Below, piece by piece: positions 1 to 9,447 of a stretch of 64,000 nucleotides of DNA; position 1 is the first letter of the stretch, and each line of letters opens with the position of its first letter. Made by a program: the position numbers and the translations under genes. Origin of the DNA: Petrotoga mobilis SJ95 (GTDB lineage: Bacteria; Thermotogota; Thermotogae; Petrotogales; Petrotogaceae); NCBI RefSeq assembly GCF_000018605.1, contig NC_010003.1, forward strand, positions 782,501 to 846,500, in the 5' to 3' direction. A model generated the notes under the pieces. It had not been told where the DNA came from. It saw nothing but the letters and a program-made list of their open reading frames with translations, and did not search any database.

Positions 1-193
1 TATCCATACCAAGCTGCTGGAGAGCCTCTTTTGTTGCTGCTTCAAGTTGATTGCATTTCGGACATCCGCTTCCAAGTATTTTAACGCTAGCACTCCCAGC
101 TTTAGAATGATCTGGCTTTGGCATCCCTCCTATATTATGGTTTTCTCCGTTGCAGGATGTTGTTTCTTTCTTTTTCTTTTCAAATAGTGACAT
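1..193 (-). CDS. thioredoxin-like redox protein, 3' end outside the window
   Basis: Small thioredoxin-fold protein of the redox-active disulfide family, truncated by the left edge. The visible N-terminus begins at an ATG at 193 and carries a polar lead of about 35 residues before a beta strand and a CPKC dithiol motif (SVKILGSGCPKCNQLEAA). The CxxC pair is expected to be the redox-active site. The gene follows the ArsP-type permease on the same strand, 198 bp downstream, an arrangement often seen in permease/thioredoxin pairs linked to metalloid resistance. The electron donor and substrate cannot be read from sequence. Only about 64 codons are visible. Confidence 0.75.
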   Translation of the reverse strand, partial: MSLFEKKKKETTSCNGENHNIGGMPKPDHSKAGSASVKILGSGCPKCNQLEAATKEALQQLGMD

Positions 194-391
194 TTTTATT
201 ACACCCCTTTTTATTCATTTTTTGTTGTTTAATTGATACCAACTGTTTGGAATCTATTGTGACATATAACTAGATTATAGACACAATTAAGTCTTTGTGT
301 GGTACAACACCTTGTGATGTAAATCCCACAGTCTATACAGATAGCATAATCAATAGCTGGGCACCAAGTTTTTTACTTATATTTTTTCCTA

Positions 392-1405
392 CTATACGAT
401 CAATCCTTGAATAGCGTTAAAAAAATAACCTACAATAATAATACCCATGGTGCAGATTGCGATAAATAATGCCAAGAGCTCCGGTTTGATAGCTTTGCGC
501 AACATAATCATAGATGGTATAGACAGCGTTGTGACCGCCATCATAAACGAAAGAACGGTGCCTAGGTCAGCTCCTTTAGATAATAGAGCTTCTGCAATTG
601 GGATTACACCAAAGATATCGGCATACATTGGTATGCCGACAAGTGTGGCTAAAACAACTCCAAACGGATTTTTACTACCGAGAACGGAGTTAATCCATTC
701 TCCGGGAATCCAGTTGTGAATAATGGCGCCAATGCCTACACCAATCAAGATATATGGAAACACCTTTTTAAAGGTGGACAGCATTTGGCCCCTAGAGTAG
801 ACCAGTCTATCCTTTCTTGTCAGGTCGGGTGCTTCTATATCTACATTTCCAGCCATCATAATAAAGCTTTCAACGTACTTCCCCATTCGTAATTTTTCTA
901 TAACCGTACCACCTATTACTGCGATAATCAATCCGAGTATTACATACACGACTGCAACTTTTGCTCCAAAAATACTCATAAGTAGAAACAGCGACCCTAG
1001 GTCGACCATAGGGGAAGAGATAAGGAACGAGAAAGTTACTCCAACTGGAAGGCCTGCAGATGTAAAACCAATAAACAAAGGAATGGATGAACAAGAACAA
1101 AAAGGCGTTACCGTGCCTAGTAAAGCCGCGACAGAGTTAGCACCGAGACCTTGAAATCGGCCTAATATTTTCTTGCTGCGTTCTGGTGGAAAAAAGCTCT
1201 GAATGTAACTGATAAAGAAAATCAGTAAACACAGCAGTATGATTATCTTAATGACATCATAGACGAAAAACTCGATGCTACCACCTATGCGGGTAGATGT
1301 ATCCACTCCTAGACTTGAAAGGATCTTTCCAATCAAGGTATCAAGCCATTTCATGCCAAGAAGCTGATATTGAGTAAAATCCCAAATCTCTTTTAATATT
1401 TGCAT
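392..1405 (-). CDS. ArsP/DUF318-type permease
   Basis: Integral membrane permease of 337 residues with about eight to ten hydrophobic segments. The conserved signature TPFCSCSSIPLFIGF near residues 100-114 and the matching second half (VGIPMYADIFGVIP, near 260) are typical of the permease family annotated as ArsP_1/DUF318, some members of which export organoarsenicals or other metalloid compounds. Start: ATG at 1405, with a GAGG Shine-Dalgarno sequence about 10 nt upstream. It is the first gene of a short operon with the thioredoxin-like gene. Upstream is a consensus promoter overlapped by a long palindrome, so strict repression is likely. No ArsR gene lies in the window, and the substrate is unproven. 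Confidence 0.8.
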   Translation of the reverse strand: MQILKEIWDFTQYQLLGMKWLDTLIGKILSSLGVDTSTRIGGSIEFFVYDVIKIIILLCLLIFFISYIQSFFPPERSKKILGRFQGLGANSVAALLGTVTPFCSCSSIPLFIGFTSAGLPVGVTFSFLISSPMVDLGSLFLLMSIFGAKVAVVYVILGLIIAVIGGTVIEKLRMGKYVESFIMMAGNVDIEAPDLTRKDRLVYSRGQMLSTFKKVFPYILIGVGIGAIIHNWIPGEWINSVLGSKNPFGVVLATLVGIPMYADIFGVIPIAEALLSKGADLGTVLSFMMAVTTLSIPSMIMLRKAIKPELLALFIAICTMGIIIVGYFFNAIQGLIV

Positions 1406-1420
1406 TCTAGGAAAACCTCA

Positions 1421-1468
1421 CATATGATAATAACATATCAAAAATATTTGATATGATATTATTATATG
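1421..1468. promoter_or_regulatory. 48-bp palindrome, probable repressor operator
   Basis: An inverted repeat centred between 1444 and 1445. The core is a perfect 9-bp arm pair, CATATCAAA (1434-1442) and TTTGATATG (1447-1455), around AATA. Outer arms CATATGATAATAA and ATATTATTATATG continue the symmetry with few mismatches. It covers the -10 element and the transcription start region of the permease promoter. The ATAT..CAAA/TTTG..ATAT pattern resembles ArsR/SmtB-family operators, but the regulator is an inference. Confidence 0.65.
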
Positions 1469-1489
1469 AATAAAATCAAAATTTGTCAA
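1461..1489 (-). promoter_or_regulatory. perfect sigma-A promoter for the permease operon
   Basis: On the minus strand TTGACA (1489-1484) and TATAAT (1466-1461) are separated by exactly 17 nt. Both hexamers match the consensus. The -10 lies inside the 48-bp palindrome, as expected for a promoter that is strong when released and blocked by a bound repressor. Confidence 0.8.
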
Positions 1490-1634
1490 TATGTTGTGAT
1501 TATAATCTTCAACTAGGCACTCATAACTCAGCTGTTACCCAATGTCCCGAAAGAGACTTTTTTTACATCTGGGATTATAAGTCACTGCTTTCAAAAGAGA
1601 TTATTGCTACTTATTATTCTTGAATACTTTTTAT

Positions 1635-1663
1635 TTGAAATTTCTTCTATATTGTTGTATAAT
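1635..1663 (+). promoter_or_regulatory. promoter of ackA
   Basis: TTGAAA (1635-1640) and TATAAT (1658-1663) with a 17-nt spacer, 39 bp before the ackA start codon. It diverges from the permease promoter about 145 bp away. Confidence 0.75.
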
Positions 1664-1701
1664 TTAACGGTTAAAAAATCGTTTGCGTGAGGAGGAAAAA
1701 C

Positions 1702-2907
1702 ATGAAAGTTTTAGTGATCAACTCAGGGAGTTCTTCGATTAAATATCAACTTCTTGAAATGGATACAGAAAAAGTTTTAGCCAAAGGATTGGTCGAAAGA
1801 ATAGGTATAGAAGGGTCCAGAATTATCCACAGAAAAAACGAAGAAAAATATGTTATAGAGAAGGTTATAAAAAATCATGAAGAAGGTTTAAAAGAAGTTT
1901 TAGATCTCTTGACTTCTGAAGATTACAAGGTTATTTCATCTCTAAAGGAAATAGATGCAGTTGGACATAGAGTGGTGCACGGGGGTGAAAGATTTTCTTC
2001 TTCTGTTATTATTGACAAAGAGTCTTTGGATGCAATTGAAATGATGTCTTTTTTGGCGCCGTTGCACAATCCTGCAAACGTCATGGGAATAAAAGCAGCG
2101 ATGGACCTTTTACCCAATGTGCCACAAGTTGGGGTATTTGATACTTCTTTCCACCAAACTATGCCAAATACTTCTTTCTTGTATGCAATCCCGTATGAGT
2201 ACTACGAAAAATACAAGATTCGACGTTATGGGTTCCATGGTACGAGTCATAAATATGTTTCAAGAAGGGCAGCCGAAATATTGGGAAAAGATATAAAAAC
2301 ACTTAAAATCATAACCTCACACATTGGAAATGGGGCATCCATTGCCGCTGTAAAAAATGGTCAATCTTTCGACACTTCAATGGGATTCACTCCTTTAGAG
2401 GGTTTAGTTATGGGAACAAGAAGTGGGGATATAGATCCTGCCATTGTTTCATTTCTGGCTCAAGAAGAGGGATTAACAGCAAAAGAAGTTATAGGAATAT
2501 TGAATAATAAAAGTGGAGTCTATGGAATAACGAAAGGTTTCTCAAGTGATATGAGGGATATTGAAGATAAAGCATTAGAAGGAGATAAAGTTTGTCGTCT
2601 TGCACTTGACATTTATGAGTACAGGATAGCCAAATATATTGGAGCTTACGCTGCAGCGATGAACGGTGTAGATGTTATAGTGTTTACCGCCGGTGTAGGA
2701 GAGAATTCTCCGGTAACAAGGGAAGAAATATGTGAAAAGTATTTAACTTACCTTGGTGTAAAGATAGATAAAGAGAAAAACAATTTTAAAGGCTTAGAAA
2801 GGGTCATAAGTACTCCCGATTCTAAGGTAACCGTGTTGGTAGTTCCAACAAACGAAGAACTTATGATAGCAAGAGAAACAAAAGAATTGGTTTCAACCAA
2901 AAATTAA
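1702..2907 (+). CDS. ackA: acetate kinase
   Basis: Cytoplasmic kinase that interconverts acetate plus ATP and acetyl phosphate plus ADP, the ATP-yielding last step of acetate fermentation. The N-terminus [17 protein letters not shown] is the first phosphate-binding motif of the ASKHA fold. GHRVVHGG (near 90), the [12 protein letters not shown] segment (near 175) and [10 protein letters not shown] (near 327) are further family signatures. Length is 401 residues, normal for the family. The start is ATG 1702 with GAGGAGG upstream; a GTG inside the ribosome-binding site at 1687 is not used. It is monocistronic, with its own promoter and a terminator directly downstream. No pta gene is present nearby. 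Confidence 0.97.
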   Translation: MKVLVINSGSSSIKYQLLEMDTEKVLAKGLVERIGIEGSRIIHRKNEEKYVIEKVIKNHEEGLKEVLDLLTSEDYKVISSLKEIDAVGHRVVHGGERFSSSVIIDKESLDAIEMMSFLAPLHNPANVMGIKAAMDLLPNVPQVGVFDTSFHQTMPNTSFLYAIPYEYYEKYKIRRYGFHGTSHKYVSRRAAEILGKDIKTLKIITSHIGNGASIAAVKNGQSFDTSMGFTPLEGLVMGTRSGDIDPAIVSFLAQEEGLTAKEVIGILNNKSGVYGITKGFSSDMRDIEDKALEGDKVCRLALDIYEYRIAKYIGAYAAAMNGVDVIVFTAGVGENSPVTREEICEKYLTYLGVKIDKEKNNFKGLERVISTPDSKVTVLVVPTNEELMIARETKELVSTKN

Positions 2908-2933
2908 ATTCTAAAATTTTGTATAAAGATACT

Positions 2934-2981
2934 AAAACTGTAGAGCAACTAATAAGTTAGCCCTACAGTTTTGTTTTTTTT
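2934..2981 (+). terminator. intrinsic terminator after ackA
   Basis: A 10-bp stem, AAAACTGTAG (2934-2943) with CTACAGTTTT (2963-2972), followed by a T-rich tract ending near 2981. It sits 26 bp after the ackA stop and just before the stop of the convergent metA gene. Confidence 0.85.
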
Positions 2982-2991
2982 GAATTGATTG

Positions 2992-3921
2992 TTAAAGGAT
3001 TGCTTGGTCAATATTGTCAAGATTGTATGGGGTTTGTTGGTAAACATAGTAATTTAACCAATTGTTGAATAAAATATAAGCATGACTTCGCCATCTCACG
3101 ACGGGCCGTTTTTCTGGATCATCATGTGGGAAGTAGTTTACTGGGATATCAATGTCCATACCTTTCTTTAAATCCCTATAGTATTCTTTTTTTAAAACCT
3201 CTGGATCGTATTCCGGATGTCCTGTAACAAACACTTGCCTACCATCTTTTCTCTCAACTAAATAAACGCCTGCTTTTTTCGATTCGGATAGGATCATCAG
3301 TTCTTTTATTGGTTCAATATCTTCTCTTTTGATTTGGGTATGTCTCGAATGAGGGACCCAAAACGTATCATCAAACCCTCTAACCAATGGCGAGTCTTCA
3401 CAACTTACCGAATGCTCAAATACGCCGAATATCTTCTTTGATACATGATATTTGTTTATACCATAGTGATAGTACAATCCTGCTTGTGCACCCCAACAAA
3501 TATGAAGAGTAGAAAATACATTTTTCTTTGACCAGTCCATCACTTCTTTAAGCTCTTCCCAATAATCCACTTGTTCAAAATCAAGAGTTTCAACAGGGGC
3601 CCCAGTGATAATTAATCCGTCGAACTTTCTGTGACTTATCTGATCAAAAGATTTATAAAAGGTGTCTAAGTACTCTTGCGATACGTTTTTGTGGCTATGT
3701 GATACCATCCTTAAAAGCACTACATTTATTTGCAAAGGGGTGTTTCCTAACAAGCGTAATAATTGAGTTTCGGTGACTATCTTGTTTGGCATTAGATTCA
3801 AAATAACAATCTCTAAAGGCCTAATATCTTGGTGTGCCGCCCTCTCTTCAGTCATTATAAATATGTTTTCTTCTCTCAATACTTCTGCAGCTGGTAAGTT
3901 TTCAGGAATTTTTATAGGCAC
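2992..3921 (-). CDS. metA: homoserine O-acetyltransferase of the MetA type
   Basis: Acylates L-homoserine in methionine biosynthesis. The family signature [16 protein letters not shown] opens the protein, and the nucleophile is Cys142 in [10 protein letters not shown]. Position 111 (in TGAPVE) is Glu rather than Gly; Glu111 is the residue associated with acetyl-CoA rather than succinyl-CoA use in MetA enzymes. The product should therefore be O-acetylhomoserine, which fits the upstream metY gene. The start is GTG 3921 (GTG-CCT-ATA, aligning with the usual MPI start) behind AAAGGAG; a second GTG three codons earlier lies inside that ribosome-binding site. Length is 309 residues. Operon order is metY then metA. 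Confidence 0.93.
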   Translation of the reverse strand: MPIKIPENLPAAEVLREENIFIMTEERAAHQDIRPLEIVILNLMPNKIVTETQLLRLLGNTPLQINVVLLRMVSHSHKNVSQEYLDTFYKSFDQISHRKFDGLIITGAPVETLDFEQVDYWEELKEVMDWSKKNVFSTLHICWGAQAGLYYHYGINKYHVSKKIFGVFEHSVSCEDSPLVRGFDDTFWVPHSRHTQIKREDIEPIKELMILSESKKAGVYLVERKDGRQVFVTGHPEYDPEVLKKEYYRDLKKGMDIDIPVNYFPHDDPEKRPVVRWRSHAYILFNNWLNYYVYQQTPYNLDNIDQAIL

Positions 3922-3969
3922 TTTTAACACTCCTTTCGTTCTGTCCCGGATGAACTTAAAAAATGGTTA

Positions 3970-5259
3970 TTAGTTCTTAGTTGCTTTAGTTAGAGCTGAA
4001 TCTATATCCTCAATCAAATCATTAATATCTTCTATTCCAACGGATAGTCTAATCATATCAGGACTTACCCCAGAAGCCAACTGTTCTTCTTCACTCAATT
4101 GCCCGTGAGTGGTACTAGCAGGATGAACGGCGAGTGATCGAACATCGCCAACATTTGCAACATGGGAAAATATTCTTAAACTTTCGATAAATCTTTTCCC
4201 AGCTTCTACTCCACCTTTTACTCCGAAGGAAAGCATCCCTCCATAACCATGTTTTAGATATTTAACCGCATTTTTATGAGCCTTATGATTTTTCAGTCCT
4301 GGATAATTTACCCAGCTCACTCTCGAATCTTCGGATAGGAATTCTGCAATTTTCATTGCGTTTGAGGAATGCCTTTCCATTCTTAAACTCAATGTTTCAA
4401 TGCCCTGCAATATCAAAAAAGAATTGAAAGGACTTATTGAAGCCCCTAGATCTCTTAACCATTGGGAGCGGGCTTTTGAGATATAGGCAGCATTTCCAAA
4501 TTTTTTATAAAAGCTTATCCCATGAAAAGCAGGATCTTCTTCAGTTAACATATTAAATTTACCGTTGTTCCAGTCGAAATTTCCACTATCAACAATAATT
4601 CCACCAATTGAATTACCGTGCCCGTTCAAATATTTGGTTAAAGAGTGAACAACGATATCAGCGCCAAATTCAAAAGGTCTGCACAAGTACGGTGTCGCAA
4701 AGGTGTTATCTACGATCAAAGGTATACCATTCTCATGAGCTATCTTAGAAATCTGCTCAAAATCAGGTACAGAAAGTTCGGGATTACCAATGGTTTCCAC
4801 ATAAACCGCCTTTGTCCGATTATTTATCTTATTTTTCAAGCTATCCACATCGTCAATGTCAAAGAAGTGGGTTTTTATGCCAAATCTACTCAAAGAATTC
4901 TTAAATAATGTGAATGTTCCACCATACAAAGAGCTTGCTGTAAGTATTTCATCCCCTTCTTCCATAATGTTTAAGACCGCTATCGCTTCTGCAGCCTGCC
5001 CCGAGGAAGTAGCTAAAGAACCCACACCACCTTCCAATGCAGCAACTCTTTTCTCCAATACATCAGTCGTTGGGTTCATTATACGTGTATATATGTTCCC
5101 GGTTTCTTCCATGTTAAAAAGCCTAAGGGCATGAGCTGAATCTTCAAAGGTATAAGATGAAGTCTGGTAAATTGGTACTACGTTAGCCCCTGTAGTTGGA
5201 TCTTTTTCATAACCCGCATGAACCATTAAAGTATCGAAGTTGTGATTTCTTTCTTCCAT
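3970..5259 (-). CDS. metY: O-acetylhomoserine aminocarboxypropyltransferase (sulfhydrylase)
   Basis: PLP-dependent enzyme of the Cys/Met metabolism family that condenses O-acetylhomoserine with sulfide (or methanethiol) to give homocysteine (or methionine). Visible motifs are the N-terminal [22 protein letters not shown] (near 52), and the PLP lysine in [12 protein letters not shown] (near 206-217). The long C-terminal half with FGVKGG and [14 protein letters not shown] is typical of MetY rather than MetB. The start is ATG 5259 with GAGGAGG upstream; upstream in-frame codons read through repeat DNA and are not coding. Length is 429 residues. It precedes metA by 48 bp, forming the direct acetyl-sulfhydrylation route. 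Confidence 0.94.
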   Translation of the reverse strand: MEERNHNFDTLMVHAGYEKDPTTGANVVPIYQTSSYTFEDSAHALRLFNMEETGNIYTRIMNPTTDVLEKRVAALEGGVGSLATSSGQAAEAIAVLNIMEEGDEILTASSLYGGTFTLFKNSLSRFGIKTHFFDIDDVDSLKNKINNRTKAVYVETIGNPELSVPDFEQISKIAHENGIPLIVDNTFATPYLCRPFEFGADIVVHSLTKYLNGHGNSIGGIIVDSGNFDWNNGKFNMLTEEDPAFHGISFYKKFGNAAYISKARSQWLRDLGASISPFNSFLILQGIETLSLRMERHSSNAMKIAEFLSEDSRVSWVNYPGLKNHKAHKNAVKYLKHGYGGMLSFGVKGGVEAGKRFIESLRIFSHVANVGDVRSLAVHPASTTHGQLSEEEQLASGVSPDMIRLSVGIEDINDLIEDIDSALTKATKN

Positions 5260-5289
5260 ATTTTTCCTCCTCATTTGTTTAAAATTACA

Positions 5290-5512
5290 GCCTTTAGGAA
5301 CTCTAAAACCTGTGTTAGCGCCCCTTCGCCCCGCTCCCCACCCAGAAGGATGAAAAACTTTCAGCACCTTTGCCCTGCTACCCGCCCTCTAAGGATGAAG
5401 GAGTTTCAGCACTTTGGCCCCGCAGCCCGCGCATGTGGAAAAGACTTTTGTGCTCTTTACCCCGTAGCCCACCTATAAGAATGAAAGTGATTGAGTACCT
5501 TCGTCTAACAGT
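5290..5512 (+). repeat. GC-rich dispersed repeat, tandem array of about four degenerate units
   Basis: Intergenic DNA upstream of metY that begins CTTTAGGAACTCTAAAA, then TTAGCGCCCCTTCGCCCC. It is followed by degenerate units of about 44 nt, each with a C-rich core and an (A)AGGATGAA-like tail. Related copies lie near 12632, 22706, 34150, 35191, 35462, 43417 and 45003. GC content is far above the genome average. No coding function is seen. Confidence 0.75.
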
Positions 5513-5539
5513 CCGGTTGATAAGATTTTTAACGGTAAA

Positions 5540-5570
5540 GTGACAATTTTTACCTCTAAAGTGTTATAAT
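5540..5570 (+). promoter_or_regulatory. putative promoter of the lspA operon
   Basis: TATAAT at 5565-5570 is 42 bp upstream of the lspA start. A weaker -35 match (GTGACA, 5540-5545) lies 19 nt away, so the -10 is the main evidence. Confidence 0.5.
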
Positions 5571-5611
5571 CAATATCAGCTATAATAAAGTGAAAAGGAA
5601 GGATTGAACAA

Positions 5612-6061
5612 ATGAATTGGGTTATACCTATCATTATCTTTTTTGACCAACTAACTAAAAAACTTTCTGAAACGTTTCTTTTAGAAAAAAATATTAAAAT
5701 CGGATTTTTCCAGTTGACTTATGTTGAAAACACAGGCATCGCTTTTGGACTTTTTAAAGATATGGCTTTGTTTCATGGTATCTTCTCTACACTAATAGTA
5801 ATTTTTCTTTTTATCTTAAAAGAAAAATACAAAGAAAAATATAAGTTTTTTACTACGTCTTTTGACTTAGGTATAGCTTTTATTATAGGAGGGGCTTTAG
5901 GTAATATCATTGATAGAATCAGGTTAGGATACGTTGTAGATATGATATATTGGCCAAACTTTTCTATATTCAACGTAGCTGATATATTCGTGACTTTTGG
6001 TGGTGTGATTTTATTATACCATTTTTTCAAAAGGAGCAAATATGGAGAAAAGAATGTATAA
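5612..6061 (+). CDS. lspA: lipoprotein signal peptidase (signal peptidase II)
   Basis: Membrane aspartic protease that cleaves the signal peptide of diacylglyceryl-modified prolipoproteins. It has four hydrophobic segments in 149 residues, the usual size. Family motifs are YVENTGIAFGLF (near 37), GGALGNIIDRIRLGYVVD (near 92) with the first catalytic Asp, and FNVADIFVTFGG (near 120) with the second. It starts at ATG 5612 behind AAGGAAGG. It is the first gene of the operon lspA-rluD-dnaE and overlaps rluD by 20 bp. Two lipoproteins with clear lipoboxes, its likely substrates, are encoded at 23.6-26.7 kb. Confidence 0.95.
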   Translation: MNWVIPIIIFFDQLTKKLSETFLLEKNIKIGFFQLTYVENTGIAFGLFKDMALFHGIFSTLIVIFLFILKEKYKEKYKFFTTSFDLGIAFIIGGALGNIIDRIRLGYVVDMIYWPNFSIFNVADIFVTFGGVILLYHFFKRSKYGEKNV

Positions 6062-7001
6062 AGTTGAAAGGGAAGATGAACAAAAAAGGCTTGATATATA
6101 CATTGCCCAAAAAATGCCCATTGAAATTTCTAGAAATCTCATCCAAAATGCAATAACTAAAGGACAAATTACCGTCAACGGATCTCAAAAGAAACCTCAT
6201 TACAAAGTTAAGCAGGGTGACGAAATTCAAATAGATTTTCATGAATTGGTAGAAGAAACTAAAGAAGAAAATATCCTACCAGAAAATATACCATTAAATA
6301 TACTGTATGAAGATGAGGAATTAATCGTTATTAACAAACCTGCTGGTTTGATAGTACATCCAACACCGAGTATCAAAACCGGTACTTTGGTTAACGCCCT
6401 GATGCACCATGTAAAGGATCTTGACAAAACTATGCAGGATCCAAACAGATTAGGAATTGTTCATAGGTTGGACAAAGAAACCTCCGGTGTGTTGGTCGTA
6501 GCAAAAAATGCTTTTTCACATCACTTGCTTTCAAAAGAGTTCAAGGAAAGAAAGACAATGAAATACTATTTAGCCATAGTTGAAGGAACGCTAAAAGAAA
6601 AGGAAGGAGAAATAAATCTGCCCTTGGGGAGGCATCCTATTTTAAGACACAAAAGGGCTGTTGTGTACAATGGAAAAGAAGCGATAACTGAATATAAAAC
6701 GTTAAAAGAATTTGGAGATCTTGCCACGTTGGTTTGGATAAGGCTGAGAACAGGAAGAACCCATCAAATAAGAGTGCATTTCAAATACATCGGTAACCCA
6801 TTAATTGGAGATTCTTTGTATGGGAAAAATAAAATCGAAAAAAATCTTCAAATACCAGTAGGCAGACAGATGCTTCACGCTTTGAAATTAGGCTTTTATC
6901 ATCCAAAAACTAAAGAATGGATGGAATTTTTGGCCCCTTTACCCGATGACTTTAAGAATCTATTGATCACTCTAACAAACCTAGATGGACAAAATTCTTA
7001 A
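6042..7001 (+). CDS. RluA/RluD-family 23S rRNA pseudouridine synthase
   Basis: Isomerises uridine to pseudouridine in ribosomal RNA. Residues 1-70 form an S4-like RNA-binding domain (KRLDIYIAQKMPIEISRNLI). The catalytic domain carries the invariant Asp in GIVHRLDKETSGVLVVAKN (near residue 140) and the RLRTGRTHQIRVHF motif (near 232). Length is 319 residues, typical of RluD. The start at ATG 6042 has GGAG 7 nt upstream inside lspA; a second Met five codons later is a weaker option. The coupling lspA-rluD is common in bacteria. The exact target uridines cannot be assigned, so no symbol is given. Confidence 0.92.
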   Translation: MEKRMYKVEREDEQKRLDIYIAQKMPIEISRNLIQNAITKGQITVNGSQKKPHYKVKQGDEIQIDFHELVEETKEENILPENIPLNILYEDEELIVINKPAGLIVHPTPSIKTGTLVNALMHHVKDLDKTMQDPNRLGIVHRLDKETSGVLVVAKNAFSHHLLSKEFKERKTMKYYLAIVEGTLKEKEGEINLPLGRHPILRHKRAVVYNGKEAITEYKTLKEFGDLATLVWIRLRTGRTHQIRVHFKYIGNPLIGDSLYGKNKIEKNLQIPVGRQMLHALKLGFYHPKTKEWMEFLAPLPDDFKNLLITLTNLDGQNS

Positions 7002-7014
7002 CGGAGGGCTGTTA

Positions 7015-9423
7015 TTGAAGATCTTAGGACCTGTGGTAACTTCAAAAAGTATTGGTAAATCCTATCTTCAGCTAAGGGACCTTTTCCCCATAGCAAAAAG
7101 GTATGGGTACAATTGCATAGTTCTATCAGAGCCGCACCCAAGATCATGGGTGAGTTTTATCGTTTATGCCCAAAAGTATAGAATTAAGCCAATAATATTA
7201 TATGAAACTGCAAATGGTAAGTACTTATTGCAAACAAACAACGATATTAGATCAGCTATAATGCACTACAACGGATTAGGAAACAACTTAAGATTAAAAA
7301 AAATCGATATGGATCTTCCCTATGTGAAGTATCCAACTGACTTTTTAAAAGATATATTTAAAGATGAAGAATCTCTTTGTATCAAAGATGGTTTAAAATA
7401 TCAAAATGAACTATCTATTTTCTCTAATATAGAAACTTATTACAATATAGGAAACTATAGATTTGATGAATACAAAGTTACCGACTATAATCTAACAGAT
7501 ACTATTTCACAAAAAGACCTAACTTTCGAAGAAAAAAGACGGCTATCTTACGAGCTGAACATAATAAAAAAGTTAAAAGTAGAAAATTATATTTTAACGG
7601 TTAAAAAAATCGTTGACACCGCTAAAAAAAATGGCATCTCGGTCGGACCTGGAAGAGGCTCAGCAGTAGGTTCCTTTTTAGTTTATAAATTAGGAATAAC
7701 TAAGGTGAATCCTATTGAATACGATCTCCTCTTCGAAAGATTTCTAAACGAATACAGGCATGAATTACCCGATATAGACCTTGATATCGACGCGGAGAAA
7801 AGGGTTGATCTAATAAAGGCATTGCAAAAAGAATTTGGAGAAAACAAGATCTCTCAAATCAGGACCTACTCAACCATGAAAATTAAATCTGCTTTAAAAA
7901 AGGCAGAAGAATTACTTGGATACAATTTAGAAGCCAAAATAAACACCCCAATAAGAAGCAAAGAGAACATCGATAAATTCAAATCTTTATCACAAAAAGA
8001 GAAAACCTTTTTTTATGCCGCTTATTATCTTGAAGGAATAGAAGTTGCAGAGTCAGTACATGCAGCGGGTTTAATAATTTCCCAAAATGACCTTAGAACC
8101 TTTTCTCCCCTGGAAAAAAAGGAAGTACCTATAATAGAATGGGAAATGTCTGATTTAAAATATTTAGGAGTGGAAAAGTTCGACATTTTAGCTTTGGACA
8201 CGTTGACCTTCTTAAAAAGATTACAGATAAAAGAAAAGTACCGAGAGCTTAACGATTCAAAAACTTTCCATTACCTATCTAAAGGTTTGACAAAAGGCAT
8301 CTTCCAATTGGACTCAAAATTAGGGCAAAAATTAGCCCAAAGAATAAAACCCAAAAATTTTGAAGAGCTTATCTTACTATTAGCCATCAACAGACCCGGA
8401 CCCCTTGAATCTGGGATGATAGATCAATACGTTAATGATGACTCACCAGAATATTTGAAAAAAATCTTCTCCGAGACAAAGGGAGTTTTAGTTTACCAAG
8501 AACAGATAATGAAAATCGCTCAAATCTTAGGGGAATTTTCTCCACAAGAATCAGATTTGTTGAGAAAGGCAGTATCTAAAAAAGAAAAAGACAAAATTAC
8601 AACCTTCAAAAACAAATTTGTTACCAACGCCTCAAAAAAGATAGACGAAAAAGAAGCAACTTTATTGTTTTCTCAGATAGAAAACTTTGCTCAGTATGCC
8701 TTTAATAAATCTCATGCGGTTGCATACGCTCACATTACATACTGGCTTTCAGAAAAAAAATTTAAAGATCCTTCCAATTTCTTCTTAGAATATGTTAAAA
8801 TAAAAGGCGTTGATGTCGATGTAATAAATGAAGCATCAGTTTTAGGTGTGAAAATAAAGTTGCCAGACATTAGATATCCATTTGGTTTGGCAAGTGAAAC
8901 AGAGCTAATACTACCTTTGTATATAATTAAAGGAATAGGTAGAAATGTTTCTCAGATATTTGAAGAAGCGAAACTCTTAAGCTTAGAAAATTTTTTTAAT
9001 TTCATAATAAACAAAAATATCAACAGAAATATTGTGGAATTAATAATCAAATCAGGCGCATTAGATTATTTTAACAACAACCGTAAAAATCTACTAAGAG
9101 AAACCACTCAGCGAGTGAAGGGAAAAGTTCAACAGTTAGAAGATATAAAAAGTACGTTATTTGGAGAGAGAGAACAAAAATCAACTAAAAAGGTTGAAAC
9201 AACCTTACAAGATTTAGCCCAGTACGAAATAGAAAGTATAGGATTTCCATTGAGTTTAATGTCCCAAAAAGGGTTATCTAACACGTTGATAGACAAATAT
9301 CTCTATAGGCAAAAGGTTTACCTTGATGGTTATGTCTACAGAGATTTTATAGTAGATAACTCTGCTATGATCAATTCAAAAGTTTATAACAAAAACCTAA
9401 AAAGACTTATTAAATACATTTAA
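7015..9423 (+). CDS. dnaE: compact DnaE-type DNA polymerase III alpha subunit
   Basis: C-family replicative polymerase. The catalytic aspartates lie in LPDIDLDIDA (Asp253, Asp255 and probably Asp257), the GPGRGSAVGS loop is near residue 209, and INRPGPLESGM and FNKSHAVAYA are further palm/fingers motifs. The start is TTG 7015 behind GGAGG (7003-7007) at good spacing; the ATG at 6985 has no ribosome-binding site and would overlap rluD. At about 802 residues it lacks the C-terminal OB and clamp/tau-binding extent of standard DnaE. The N-terminal PHP region has none of the usual HxH metal motifs, so it looks catalytically dead. It is coupled to rluD with a 13-bp gap. Confidence 0.92.
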   Translation: MKILGPVVTSKSIGKSYLQLRDLFPIAKRYGYNCIVLSEPHPRSWVSFIVYAQKYRIKPIILYETANGKYLLQTNNDIRSAIMHYNGLGNNLRLKKIDMDLPYVKYPTDFLKDIFKDEESLCIKDGLKYQNELSIFSNIETYYNIGNYRFDEYKVTDYNLTDTISQKDLTFEEKRRLSYELNIIKKLKVENYILTVKKIVDTAKKNGISVGPGRGSAVGSFLVYKLGITKVNPIEYDLLFERFLNEYRHELPDIDLDIDAEKRVDLIKALQKEFGENKISQIRTYSTMKIKSALKKAEELLGYNLEAKINTPIRSKENIDKFKSLSQKEKTFFYAAYYLEGIEVAESVHAAGLIISQNDLRTFSPLEKKEVPIIEWEMSDLKYLGVEKFDILALDTLTFLKRLQIKEKYRELNDSKTFHYLSKGLTKGIFQLDSKLGQKLAQRIKPKNFEELILLLAINRPGPLESGMIDQYVNDDSPEYLKKIFSETKGVLVYQEQIMKIAQILGEFSPQESDLLRKAVSKKEKDKITTFKNKFVTNASKKIDEKEATLLFSQIENFAQYAFNKSHAVAYAHITYWLSEKKFKDPSNFFLEYVKIKGVDVDVINEASVLGVKIKLPDIRYPFGLASETELILPLYIIKGIGRNVSQIFEEAKLLSLENFFNFIINKNINRNIVELIIKSGALDYFNNNRKNLLRETTQRVKGKVQQLEDIKSTLFGEREQKSTKKVETTLQDLAQYEIESIGFPLSLMSQKGLSNTLIDKYLYRQKVYLDGYVYRDFIVDNSAMINSKVYNKNLKRLIKYI

Positions 9424-9447
9424 ATTCCAATTTTGAGAAGGGAAAAT

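Noticed and set aside
1687..1701. GTG at 1687 as the ackA start, and similar starts inside ribosome-binding sites at metY and the glycosyltransferase gene
   Set aside because: These codons overlap the GAGGAGG-type Shine-Dalgarno sequence; the next ATG has correct spacing and matches the family N-terminus.
5200..5620. SAM riboswitch or T-box upstream of metY
   Set aside because: Looked for the conserved SAM-I core and T-box sequences; none is present. The region is the GC-rich tandem repeat.
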